Shown: positions 45,995 through 54,964 of the stretch, piece by piece
Layout of the letters: each line of letters starts with the position of its first letter
Numbering within the stretch: the stretch's first letter is position 1
NCBI RefSeq assembly: GCF_000478825.2
Contig: NZ_CP007542.1
Location: 2,666,001 to 2,730,000, forward strand
Origin: Synechocystis sp. PCC 6714
GTDB lineage: Bacteria; Cyanobacteriota; Cyanobacteriia; Cyanobacteriales; Microcystaceae
Length of the DNA stretch: 64,000 nt
Reading direction: 5' to 3'
The notes under the pieces: model-generated
The model's input: the letters and a program-made list of their open reading frames with translations, nothing else
Database searches by the model: none
What the model was told of the DNA's origin: nothing
Translations under genes and position numbers: made by a program

Positions 45995-47479
45995 CTAATA
46001 CCAACCGCTGGGAATCGAGTCATCCAAAACCGGTTCCGGTGCAAACCCTCCTGGTTCCGGCACATTTGGAGGCGGTGGTGGTGCTTGTGGGGGCACAGAG
46101 TTATTGGGAGGCAACACAGGATTATTGACAGGGGCAGAACTGGTGGGCATTTCAACGGGGATGGGAATGCCCTGGAGTGGAGGGGCCGGATTCGGATTTG
46201 TACTTGGGGAGGGGGCAGGTGGGTGATTGTTGATGGGGGATGAAGTTGGATTAACTGTCGGCGGGGGAGCAACTTTCGCTAAAGTGCGGGGGGCTGGATT
46301 GGGAAATAGTCGTTGGAAAGATTGGATGCGATAGTCCCTTTCTTCCGGTGCAATGTCCCACAGGGTTTGGTAATAGAAAAAGGAAGAACCCATACCCTGG
46401 CCCCTGGCCGCATAAACCTTTTGACTAACTAGCGGCATCGGTACTTGTTTGGTGGGTAATCCAGTTAAAATACCAACGGCGGTGGGAATCAGAGTTTTTG
46501 CTTCCCGAAATTCGGCCCGCTGGATCGGTTCAGTGAAGCTAGGTAAATTTGTGCGATAAACTTGCACTATTACTTCGTCCACAATGCCTTTTCTGATCCA
46601 ATCTAACCAATCCTGCAAAAAGGTATTGTATGCCAAGTTATAAGTAGCGGGAGAAACGGAAACAAGAATGTTAGGTTTAGCGGCTTTAATTTTGGCGTTT
46701 AACTGCACCATAAAGGCGGTAATTTTGTTGGCTCGCCAGCGAATCCAGGCCGGGTCTTTGGGGTTGCTGGGGGGAGCTTTTTTCATCTCCTGTTGATATA
46801 AAGAAACGGTGAAGTTATCGTAACCAAACTCGTTAGGTAGGGCGGTATGATCGTCGAACTGCACCCCATCTAAATCGTATTTATTGACTGCATCCATCAC
46901 CAATTGCGTAATAAAAGCCTGTACCTGGGGGTGGAAAGGGTTCATCCACATCACCTCTCCGGCGGCAGTCACAGAAATTTTACTGCCATCTTGCTTTTGG
47001 GTGAACCACCAGGGATGGCGTTTTACCAGTTCCGACATGGGAGGAGCCTTAAAGCCAAATTCAAACCAGGGCAGAACCAACATATTGCGGCGGTGGGCTT
47101 TGGCGATAATATCCGCTAGCACATCCTGTCCTTGGTCGCCCCGGGGGCTAAAGGGTTGTAGTCCTTCTCTTTTGGCAAATTCACTTTCATAGAGAACATA
47201 ACCGGAGTTCCAGACCACGGGGTAAATGGTGTTGAAGTTTAAATCTGCTAATAAATTAATGGATTCACTGGTGCGGTTCTGGTCTAAAAAATGAACGGTG
47301 TCATTATTGGTGATCCAAACTCCACGGATTTCGGGAAAGGCATTTTGGGCTTGGACTTGGTTAAACAGAGAAAAGGGGTGGACGATCGCCAAACTGATCA
47401 ATAAACCCAGAACAAGATTGTAGAGAAATGGCTTTTTGCAATACTGCCAGATTTGGGCAAAGATTGTGGCGATCGCCAT
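45995..47479 (-). CDS. Glycosyl hydrolase-like 10 (DUF187) family protein
   Basis: 494 residues from MAIATIFAQIWQYCKK, with an N-terminal hydrophobic segment (about 20-42) ending in VQAQ, so probably exported. The domain (about 48-370) is GHL10/DUF187: PEIRGVWITNND, LADLNFNTIYPVVWNSGYVLY, NMLVLPWFEFGF, YDLDGVQFDDHTALP, PNILVSVSPATYNLAYN and GIVDEVIVQVYR. Such proteins fold as TIM barrels related to glycoside hydrolases; substrate and activity are unproven. The tail is Pro/Asn/Ser-rich (about 385-494), possibly extended through the cell wall. A longer start at 47527 is possible. It is divergent from the gene at 47835. Confidence 0.8.
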   Translation of the reverse strand: MAIATIFAQIWQYCKKPFLYNLVLGLLISLAIVHPFSLFNQVQAQNAFPEIRGVWITNNDTVHFLDQNRTSESINLLADLNFNTIYPVVWNSGYVLYESEFAKREGLQPFSPRGDQGQDVLADIIAKAHRRNMLVLPWFEFGFKAPPMSELVKRHPWWFTQKQDGSKISVTAAGEVMWMNPFHPQVQAFITQLVMDAVNKYDLDGVQFDDHTALPNEFGYDNFTVSLYQQEMKKAPPSNPKDPAWIRWRANKITAFMVQLNAKIKAAKPNILVSVSPATYNLAYNTFLQDWLDWIRKGIVDEVIVQVYRTNLPSFTEPIQRAEFREAKTLIPTAVGILTGLPTKQVPMPLVSQKVYAARGQGMGSSFFYYQTLWDIAPEERDYRIQSFQRLFPNPAPRTLAKVAPPPTVNPTSSPINNHPPAPSPSTNPNPAPPLQGIPIPVEMPTSSAPVNNPVLPPNNSVPPQAPPPPPNVPEPGGFAPEPVLDDSIPSGWY

Positions 47480-47834
47480 AGTGCAATGATTCGGGGAGTA
47501 AGTTAGGAAAAGTGGAGTAACGAACAAAGTTTAAATTTGCCCTATCCTAGCGGTTTTTGCGGGCAAAAATGGGCAATTTTTCGGCTGAACCAAAGGCAGG
47601 GGGCATTCTCCTAAGCAAAGTATTGTAACAAGAGTTCTCAGAATAACCCCATTGTTCTCTATCATGAAAGGTAGAAAAGCGACCGGGGATCAATGCAGAG
47701 TAGGGAAAAATAAATTTAAACTGCCCGGTTAATCATATTTGGAGCCTAGGTTTAAACCTGACACATCAATCGCACAGAGGTTGCCACGGTGGGCGGTGGT
47801 GACTGCACAGTTCGTGCTCTGGAGGGAAAGAATT
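47480..47834. other. Divergent intergenic region
   Basis: About 355 bases between two divergently oriented genes. No gene was found; the last 15 bases before 47835 contain GGAGGG, the ribosome-binding site of the following gene. No recognised operator. Confidence 0.5.
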
Positions 47835-49214
47835 ATGACTGTGGCTAGCGATAGAATGATCGAACATCGTCGGCGGATAATGATTTTGGGGGCCGCTGGG
47901 CGGGACTTCCATAATTTCAACCTGGTTTACCGGGATAATCCCGAATATGAGGTGGTGGCCTTTACCGCCAATCAGATTGTGGGCATAGCCGATCGCCGCT
48001 ATCCCCCAAGTTTAGCGGGGGAACTGTATCCCCACGGTATTCCCATCATTGAAGAAGGGCAATTGGAAAATTTTTGCCGGGAAAATTGCGTTGATCAAAT
48101 AGTTTTTGCCTACAGCGATGTGTCCCACCAACAGGTAATGCATCTCGCCTCCCGCAGTTTGGCGATCGGGGCGGACTTTGTTTTGCTCGGGCCAGACCGC
48201 ACCATGATCAAAGCTACTGTGCCCGTAATTGCGGTGTCAGCGGTACGTACCGGTTGTGGCAAATCCCAAGTTAGTCGTTGGTTATCCCAACGGTTACGAA
48301 AACTTGGTTTAAGGGTTTGTGCCATTCGCCATCCCATGCCCTATGGAAACTTACAAAAACAGGCAGTGCAGAGGTTTGCCAAGCTGGAAGATTTAGACTG
48401 GGCCAACTGCACAGTGGAAGAACGGGAGGAATACGAACCCCATATTCTCGCTGGCCATGTGGTCTATGCCGGGGTCGATTACGGTCTAATTTGCGAAAAG
48501 GCAGCTTTGGAAAGCGATGTCATTCTTTGGGATGGGGGCAACAATGATTTTCCCTTTGTGCAACCGGATTTACACATTGTCCTCGTGGATCCCCTCCGGC
48601 CGGGGGACGAAAGTCTTTACCATCCAGGGGAAGCGGTGCTTAGGATGGCAGATATTGTCCTAATCCCCAAAACCGATGTGGCCACAGTGGCCCAAATCAC
48701 CCAGGTTAATAGTTCCATTGCCCAGTTAAACCCCAGGGCGAAAATTATCCAAGGGCGATCGCCGTTACGGTTAGAGCCACCTTTGGATCTGCGGGGTAAA
48801 CGGGTCCTTGTGGTGGAAGATGGCCCCACTACCACCCACGGGGGCATGGGCTATGGTGCGGCCTACCAGGCGGTGAAGGAAATTGAAGGCATTGAAATAG
48901 TGGATCCTCGACCCTACGCCGTGCCAGAAATCGCGGCCGTTTACGCTAAATTTCCCCATCTGACCCAAATTTTACCCGCCATGGGTTACTTCCCAGCCCA
49001 ATTAAAGGCGTTGGCTGACACCCTCAATGTTGCCAAGGTGGATGCAGTGGTATCGGGCACCCCCAGCGACCTCGGTCGTTTAATCGAACTGAATAAGCCG
49101 TTGGTGAGGGTTTTCTACGATTATGCTGAGGCTGAAGAACCAGGTTTAGGTGAGATTGTTGATACGTTTTTAGCCCATTGGGGGCTAGGGGGCAAAACCC
49201 ATGAATTCTCCTAA
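47835..49214 (+). CDS. Cyclic-2,3-diphosphoglycerate-synthetase-like P-loop protein
   Basis: 459 residues from MTVASDRMIEHRRRIMIL, preceded by GGAGGG. The first part has a Rossmann-like ILGAAGRDFHNFNLVYRDNPEYEVVAFTA. The middle has a P-loop-like AVSAVRTGCGKSQVSRWL (about residue 145) and IRHPMPYGNL. Later come ILWDGGNNDFPF and VLVVEDGPTTTHGGMGYGAAY. This resembles archaeal cyclic 2,3-diphosphoglycerate synthetase and related GTPase-like proteins. In bacteria the cyclic product is not expected, so the activity is open. Its last 14 bases overlap the arcC start, implying translational coupling with carbamate kinase and a link to carbamoyl phosphate or ATP metabolism. Confidence 0.72.
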   Translation: MTVASDRMIEHRRRIMILGAAGRDFHNFNLVYRDNPEYEVVAFTANQIVGIADRRYPPSLAGELYPHGIPIIEEGQLENFCRENCVDQIVFAYSDVSHQQVMHLASRSLAIGADFVLLGPDRTMIKATVPVIAVSAVRTGCGKSQVSRWLSQRLRKLGLRVCAIRHPMPYGNLQKQAVQRFAKLEDLDWANCTVEEREEYEPHILAGHVVYAGVDYGLICEKAALESDVILWDGGNNDFPFVQPDLHIVLVDPLRPGDESLYHPGEAVLRMADIVLIPKTDVATVAQITQVNSSIAQLNPRAKIIQGRSPLRLEPPLDLRGKRVLVVEDGPTTTHGGMGYGAAYQAVKEIEGIEIVDPRPYAVPEIAAVYAKFPHLTQILPAMGYFPAQLKALADTLNVAKVDAVVSGTPSDLGRLIELNKPLVRVFYDYAEAEEPGLGEIVDTFLAHWGLGGKTHEFS

Positions 49215-50142
49215 TAAACACTCCAACCCCAAACCCGTGATCATTGCCCTCGGGGGAAATGCCCTACTGCAAAGGAATCAACCCCCGGAAGTGGAAATTC
49301 AAAAGGCTAATATCCACATTGCCGCCCTGGCGATCGCCAAAGTAGCCCAGCATTATCCGGTAGTTGTCACCCATGGCAATGGCCCCCAGATGGGTTTACT
49401 GGCCTTGCAAGGGGAATGCAAAAAATTCTGCAAACCCTATCCCCTCGACGTGTTGGGAGCGGAAACGGAAGGCATGATCGGTTATCTGTTGGAGCAGGAA
49501 TTATGCAATCAACTACCTGGCCGGGATGTAGTCACCCTGTTAACCCAAATTGTGGTCGATCACCAGGATCCAGCTTTTCTCCAACCCACCAAACCCATTG
49601 GCCCCGTTTATAGTCTGGAACAAGCTCAATGGTTGGCTCAGGAAAGGGGTTGGGCGATCGCCGCCGATGGGCAAGGTTACCGTCGGGTGGTGGCTTCCCC
49701 GGAGCCCCAAAGGATCATTGAGTTGCCCACCATTCAACTGCTAGTAAATAGCGGCGCCTTAGTGGTCTGTGCCGGGGGCGGGGGCATTCCCGTAGTGGTA
49801 AACGATGCTGGTGGACTGGAAGGGGTGGAAGCGGTAATTGATAAAGATTTGGCCGCCGCTCTCTTGGCGGAAAATCTTCAAGCCCAAGGTTTGCTACTCC
49901 TAACCGATATTGATGGTGTGTATGAAAACTGGGGCACCAATTATGCCCACCGCCTTGAGCAAACCACCCCAAAAAATTTGCGCCGTTACCGATTTGCCCA
50001 AGGTTCCATGGCACCAAAAGTCGAAGCGGCCTGTCGTTTTGTGGAAAGAACAGGACAATGGTGCGGCATTGGCAAATTAGCTCAAGCTTTGGCAATTATT
50101 AAGGGGGAAACGGGCACTGTGATTAGTAATCAGTACATTTAA
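49201..50142 (+). CDS. arcC: Carbamate kinase
   Basis: 313 residues of the amino acid kinase fold: VIIALGGNALLQRNQ, then VVVTHGNGPQMGLLALQ, VVCAGGGGIPVV, EAVIDKDLAAALLAENLQAQGLLLLTDIDGVYENWG and FAQGSMAPKVEAACRFVERTG. ArcC interconverts carbamoyl phosphate plus ADP with carbamate plus ATP. The start overlaps the end of the preceding gene by 14 bases, pointing to coupled translation. The last 66 bases overlap the 3' end of the convergent PAS-GGDEF gene on the other strand. In a cyanobacterium, role in arginine or cyanophycin nitrogen turnover is likely but unproven. Confidence 0.93.
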   Translation: MNSPNKHSNPKPVIIALGGNALLQRNQPPEVEIQKANIHIAALAIAKVAQHYPVVVTHGNGPQMGLLALQGECKKFCKPYPLDVLGAETEGMIGYLLEQELCNQLPGRDVVTLLTQIVVDHQDPAFLQPTKPIGPVYSLEQAQWLAQERGWAIAADGQGYRRVVASPEPQRIIELPTIQLLVNSGALVVCAGGGGIPVVVNDAGGLEGVEAVIDKDLAAALLAENLQAQGLLLLTDIDGVYENWGTNYAHRLEQTTPKNLRRYRFAQGSMAPKVEAACRFVERTGQWCGIGKLAQALAIIKGETGTVISNQYI

Positions 50143-52800
50143 ATCAACTTCACCCCGGGAACTCAGCACATCTTCCAGGACGACATAGCAATTCCGACCC
50201 CGTTTCTTGGCCTGGTAGAGCGCATTATCGGCACATTTTACCCAAGAGGCTAAGGGCAATTCAGACCGGGGAACAGCACAATGAATCCCAATACTGACAG
50301 TGACATGATTAGCAATCTCAGAAGTGGGATGGGTAATGGCTTTATCATCCATCAAAGCTTTAATCCTTTCAGCAACGACAATCGCACCTGATAAATTTGT
50401 TCTGGGTAAAATTAAGGCAAATTCCTCCCCCCCATAGCGGGCCACTAAATCTGAAGTGCGATGGACAGACTCTTGCAAAAGGGTAGCGACAATTCGTAAA
50501 CACTGGTCTCCCGCTTGATGTCCGAGGGTGTCGTTGTAGAGTTTGAAATAGTCAATGTCCAACATTACCAAAGTTAAGGACTCAGTTTCGCGAAAAGCAA
50601 CTTGCCATTCCCGTTCCAAGGCCTGGTCAAAGAACCGACGATTATAAACTCCGGTAAGGCCGTCAATTTGAGTTAATCTTTCCAGTTCAATGTTGACTTC
50701 TTGGAGTTTTTCTTGGGCTTGTTTGAGCGGATCAATATTTTGAATTTGGCAGACATAATAGATGGGTTGTTGTTGAGCATCGCGGACCAAACTGACATTC
50801 AACAGACCCCAAATCCAATGGCCATCCCGATGTTGATAGCGGCGTTCTTGGGTATAGGCCATAATTTCACGGTTGAGGAGTTGTTGAGTTAAGTCTTCTT
50901 GGAATGGCACCCAATTGGGATCCGTCACTTTCGCCACATCATGGTCTTTCAGTTCATCTGGGGCATAGTCCAACAACTCACAAAAGGCGGGGTTGACTTC
51001 AAGAAATTTGCCATCTAAGGAAATCAGCGCACTACTTACGGCCGTGGTTTGGAAAGTTTGCCGGAAGCGTTCTTCACTTTCTGACAAGGCCTGTTGCATG
51101 CGGAATTTGTCGGTAATATCGCGTCCTTCACAGAGTAGAAAAATAATCCGCTGGTCGGTGTCGTAAATTGGCCGAATCGAGAAGTCCAAAATAACTTGTT
51201 GTCCATGATTGCCTAAATTTTCCACGTCATAGCGCATCGGAATTCCTTGGCCGGCCTGGTCTATCGCAGATTTGAGGTCAGCTTTGAGCTGGTCGGATAT
51301 TTGCCACCAGGGAGTTTCCCAAAAATCTTGCTCGATAATTTCATCAATCGTAGTGTCAGCGAAATCCAGCGCCCGTTGATTCACTTTGACGACTTTTCCG
51401 GTGGGAGTTAACAGAGCGGTAAATTGCGATGCTTGATCAAACAATGCCTGCATCATTGCCTCCCGTTCAGCCAAAGCCAGTTGCACTTCTTTAAACGGCG
51501 TAATATTGATATTTAAGCCACTCATTCTGACCGGTTGCCCCGCTTCGTTATATTCCACGTGGCCAGTACCTAAAATCCAAATATAATTCCCATCGGCCCG
51601 GACTAAGCGAAATTCATCTTGATAGGGTTCTCCGGTGGCAATGGCTAAATTAACTCCGGCCTGAACGCGCTCACGATCATCGGGATGGAGTAGCAAGTCA
51701 TAAAAGATGTCTTGGTTTTTTTCGTAGCTGTCGGGGGTATAGCCCAAAAGATAATCAGACTGCTCAGACCAATCGGATTTACCGGTGATTAAATCCCTTT
51801 CCCACCAGTTGGTAGAGGTGGATTCCAGGGTCATCCGCAACCGTTGTTCGCTTTTTTGGAGAGCTTCTTCAATTTGTTTGCGTTCAGTAATGTCAATCAT
51901 GATCCCGCTGAGTTGAATCGGCCGGCCTGTTTCATCTCTCTCCAGGGCCGCTAAATCCGCAATCCAAACCATTTCGCCATTGGGGGGAATCATCCGGAAT
52001 TCAACTTTAAAGGGTTCGTCATGATTCAGGGTGGCTTCCACCGCGGCTTGCACCTTGGCCTGATCTTCCGGGTAAATCATCGCGATGGCATCGGCCCAGG
52101 TTTTGGGTAGTTCATCCCCATGGCGGCCAAGCAGGTCGTGGAATGAAGGGGCTGAGTACATCTGGTCGTTGACAATATCCCATTTCCACCAGTTGGCGGT
52201 TTTGGCAGAAAGGGCCAGGCGGAGAGTGGCTTCATTTTCTTTGAGGGCGGCCTCAGCAAGTTTCTGCTCTGTAATATCGAGGTTAATGCCGCTCATGCGC
52301 AGGGCTTGGCCGTTTTCATCCCGTTGCACCGTACCCCTGGCCATAATCCAGCGGATTGTCCCATCGGGGTGAACAAAGCGAAATTCGGTTTTATAGGGGG
52401 TGCCATTTTCGATGGAATCGTATAACTTTGTCCGGGTGGGTTCTACGTCATCGGGATGGAGAAAACTTAAGAAGGAAGCAGCATTTTTGGGGTAGGAATT
52501 GGGGGCGCGGCCGACCATAGCATCAAAAGTATCTGACCACTCCACTTCGTTGGTTTTGACATCCCAATCCCACCAACTTGTATCAGTTGCTTCCAGGGCA
52601 AAGCGGAATCGTTCTTCACTTTTTCGCAGGGCCTGGGTTTGCTGTTGAAGGCGGCGGAGGGAGCGAGTAATGGCCTGGGTTACGGTTAAAGTCAGAATCC
52701 CTAACAGACCCAACACCAAAGCGGCGATCGCCATGGTACTGACTAAACTTTCATCGGCAACATTGATAGAATTTTGTGCGAAAATTGCCATGATTATCAC
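50077..52800 (-). CDS. Multi-PAS diguanylate cyclase, apparently lacking its sensor N-terminus
   Basis: 907 residues. One membrane segment (about 22-44) precedes a coiled coil and at least five PAS/PAC units (about 60-690), followed by GGDEF (about 720-875) with an active GGEEF site (YGGEEFALILP) and an RTSD inhibitory I-site five residues before it. It should make c-di-GMP, tuned by PAS ligands. The N-terminus looks truncated: the same frame is open upstream of the first ATG up to just beyond the nrdF stop and reads LHWVII before it, like the end of a periplasmic Cache domain; no earlier start remains. The 3' end overlaps arcC in convergent orientation by 66 bases. Confidence 0.85.
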   Translation of the reverse strand: MIIMAIFAQNSINVADESLVSTMAIAALVLGLLGILTLTVTQAITRSLRRLQQQTQALRKSEERFRFALEATDTSWWDWDVKTNEVEWSDTFDAMVGRAPNSYPKNAASFLSFLHPDDVEPTRTKLYDSIENGTPYKTEFRFVHPDGTIRWIMARGTVQRDENGQALRMSGINLDITEQKLAEAALKENEATLRLALSAKTANWWKWDIVNDQMYSAPSFHDLLGRHGDELPKTWADAIAMIYPEDQAKVQAAVEATLNHDEPFKVEFRMIPPNGEMVWIADLAALERDETGRPIQLSGIMIDITERKQIEEALQKSEQRLRMTLESTSTNWWERDLITGKSDWSEQSDYLLGYTPDSYEKNQDIFYDLLLHPDDRERVQAGVNLAIATGEPYQDEFRLVRADGNYIWILGTGHVEYNEAGQPVRMSGLNINITPFKEVQLALAEREAMMQALFDQASQFTALLTPTGKVVKVNQRALDFADTTIDEIIEQDFWETPWWQISDQLKADLKSAIDQAGQGIPMRYDVENLGNHGQQVILDFSIRPIYDTDQRIIFLLCEGRDITDKFRMQQALSESEERFRQTFQTTAVSSALISLDGKFLEVNPAFCELLDYAPDELKDHDVAKVTDPNWVPFQEDLTQQLLNREIMAYTQERRYQHRDGHWIWGLLNVSLVRDAQQQPIYYVCQIQNIDPLKQAQEKLQEVNIELERLTQIDGLTGVYNRRFFDQALEREWQVAFRETESLTLVMLDIDYFKLYNDTLGHQAGDQCLRIVATLLQESVHRTSDLVARYGGEEFALILPRTNLSGAIVVAERIKALMDDKAITHPTSEIANHVTVSIGIHCAVPRSELPLASWVKCADNALYQAKKRGRNCYVVLEDVLSSRGEVDLNVLITNHSARFPLNNCQSLS

Positions 52801-52881
52801 CCAGTGCAGCGATTGATTAAATTGGGGCTCCGAGCAGTCCCTTCTGTTCTGAGCCGTGATCGCCGTTACGGTGAGAAGCCT

Positions 52882-54741
52882 CTAAATTTCGTCCCAGCCG
52901 GATACTCCGGAAGACATTACATAACTGGTCACCGTTGCTTCAAAGAAGTTCGCCTTGGTGTGGGCTTCTTTCTTCGTATCGGAAAAACGCTCCAGGTGAG
53001 TGTAGGGACTTTTGCCATAACGGGCATCTGTGTAAAGGGGATCTAAACCGATCGCCCGCAGACGACTGTTAGCAAGGTACTTGGTGTACTGTTCCGTACT
53101 AGATTCTGTAATGCCGAGGATGTTATTACCGACAATGTGGTTAGTCCAACGACATTCAAACTCCACCGCTTTATCAAACATTTCGTAAATTTGGTCTGTG
53201 GAATGGGTGAAGACCTGCATCGCTTCCGGGATCAACTTTTGGTATAGACGCACGTGGCTCAGCTCATCCCGGTTGATCATTTTAAAAATGTCGGCGGAAC
53301 CGGGCATTAACATACGGGAAGCAAGATTATAGAAGTAAATAAAACCGTTATAGAAATATAATCCTTCTAACAAATAATCCGCCATTAAAGCGACAAAATA
53401 GTTTTCCTGGGTGGGATGATCCACATATTTTTGGTAGAGCATGGCAATATACTCACACCGCTCTTTTAATACTCGGTCAGTACGCCAAAAATCGTACACC
53501 ACATCCCTTTTTTCCGTTGGGATAATAGTCTCGATCATGTACTGGTAGCTCTGGTTGTGCATACCCTCCTGGGAAATTTGCTCCGCCATGCACAGGCTAA
53601 TTTCCGGAGCAGTAACACTACTTTTCAAATGGGGAATGTTACAGGTTTGAACAGAATCCAAAAAAGTTAGATAGGACAAAATGCCGTCAAAAGCATAGCG
53701 CTCTTCGTTAGTTAAGTTCCAGTAATCTGTAACATCCTGGGTAATATCCAGTCTTTGAGGTCATTCCTGTTCAATTAGGGTCGCTACACCTAACCCGCTT
53801 TATTCAAGCTGCCCCATGTCGCCATAGGGATCGGACTATATCATCATCCTTATAATTAAGGAGTCCCCCGCTTCGACAGTCAATGGCTTACTGTCTACTC
53901 TACTTGGTCAAACAATTGATGTTTGCCTTTCGATAGTCTCTACACCTTCTGCTGTTTTTCCAGCAGCTTGGCACGGTATTGTCTGTGGTGCAAAATTCTA
54001 TGACAGTTGGAGCATAAAAGTACACACTTATCCAATTCTTTAAAAACTTTATCTTTCCTCAACATCAACATATCCGAAGGTGTATATTCCTTTTCAGATG
54101 GGTTAATGTGATGAAAGTCAAAGGCAGCAATTGTGTCTTCTGTCGCCTCAAAACCACACTCAGAACAAAATCCTCCTTTATAAAGACAAAATTCAAGTTT
54201 GCGCTGATTCTTGAATTGAGAGTCCCGATATTTTTGGGAATAGAGTCTGCTATATTCCGATCTTCTCTTTGCATTCCTTTGATTGTAAGCCTTAACCTTT
54301 GCTTTACCTTCTTCAGATTCGTAGTACGCTCGCTTGTATTCACAAGTACAAACTTTACATCTGGAAGTAAATCCGGTCTTTAGCCTAGCATCTCTATGAA
54401 ACTCAAAGAGTGGTTTGGTTTTGTGACACTTTGTACAGGTTTTGCTGTCCATTTGTCATCTTGTTTAATTTCTTTTGATGACAACAAGCATTTTTAGAAA
54501 TGGAATGCAGAGTTTCACCGTTTTCAAGGGATTTAATCTGGACTACCTATTTAATCCAGAAGTTTTCACGCATTTGCTGATAAAGGCCAACGGCCCAGTT
54601 ATAGCGCACGTCATTCAACTGCATTAAGTTGGTCGTGTTACCAAACCAAATAGTACGGTTCTCGACGGAATCGTTGCCGGTGGGATTGAAAATGGGGGTC
54701 ACAGGCATGGGCGCTGTGGGATTAACGGTGCTGACAACCAT
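52882..54741 (-). CDS. nrdF: Ribonucleotide reductase beta subunit, split by a group I intron
   Basis: Two exons, 54741-54554 and 53761-52882, give 355 residues when joined (188 + 880 bases, in frame). The subunit supplies the tyrosyl radical for NTP-to-deoxyNTP reduction. In spliced numbering the metal ligands Asp98, Glu128, His131, Glu195, Glu229 and His232 and the radical Tyr135 are all present with correct spacing; E195-E229-H232 has the E. coli R2 spacing. Exon 1 ends ENFWI and exon 2 continues PQRLDITQDV, the junction falling inside the Ile codon. Neither exon alone is functional: exon 1 read through the intron stops after WIK. A shorter start at MPVTPIF is possible. The gene is followed by the PAS-GGDEF gene. 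Confidence 0.9.
53762..54553 (-). mobile_element. Group I intron within nrdF, carrying an HNH endonuclease gene
   Basis: 792 bases. P1: the 5' exon end UCUGGAU pairs fully with intron GUCCAGA (54543-54537), ending in the diagnostic U-G wobble at the splice site. The intron's last base is G (53762) and splicing restores TGG-ATA-CCT, Trp-Ile-Pro. The R element AGAGACTA (53931-53946 region) and S element TATAGTCC (53831-53850 region) pair as P7. An HNH gene lies inside, 53940-54452. This set of features is specific for group I introns. Confidence 0.92.
53940..54452 (-). CDS. HNH homing endonuclease encoded in the nrdF intron
   Basis: 170 residues. An N-terminal zinc finger (CTKCHKTKPLFEFHRD to SRCKVC) is followed by a basic helical linker, then a CXXC-HNH module: CSECG (about 99-103), FDFHHINPSEKEY with the first His pair, and CVLLCSNCHRILHH. 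These are the metal and catalytic residues of HNH nucleases, which cut intron-less alleles and promote copying of the intron. The gene starts within the intron, and its stop codon lies inside the R element of the ribozyme core, so coding and catalytic sequence overlap. Full length and intact. Cleavage specificity (intron-less nrdF) is inferred from location. Confidence 0.88.
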   Translation of the reverse strand: MDSKTCTKCHKTKPLFEFHRDARLKTGFTSRCKVCTCEYKRAYYESEEGKAKVKAYNQRNAKRRSEYSRLYSQKYRDSQFKNQRKLEFCLYKGGFCSECGFEATEDTIAAFDFHHINPSEKEYTPSDMLMLRKDKVFKELDKCVLLCSNCHRILHHRQYRAKLLEKQQKV

Positions 54742-54964
54742 GGAATTTGGGCAGGGAGATCTGTTGACTGACCCATTCTAACCCCGCCAGCAAATTTTTT
54801 CGAGGTCTGGAATTGATAGGGCTTTCAGAAATTAGCAAACGGTTTCCCGGTCGATCCAAAGGCATTAACTAGACTATTTGAACTAAATGTCTCGACAAAG
54901 GCCGCACAACTCTATACAATTCTTGTTTAGCTCGGCGCCGCCCCGCAATTTTTTAGAACTTTTT

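Noticed and set aside
53762-54553. Intein in nrdF
   Set aside because: The inserted sequence stops the exon frame within two codons and the HNH frame is separate; group I core motifs are present. It must be removed as RNA.
52882-54741. nrdF as a pseudogene
   Set aside because: Joining the exons gives a complete protein with all metal ligands and the radical Tyr.
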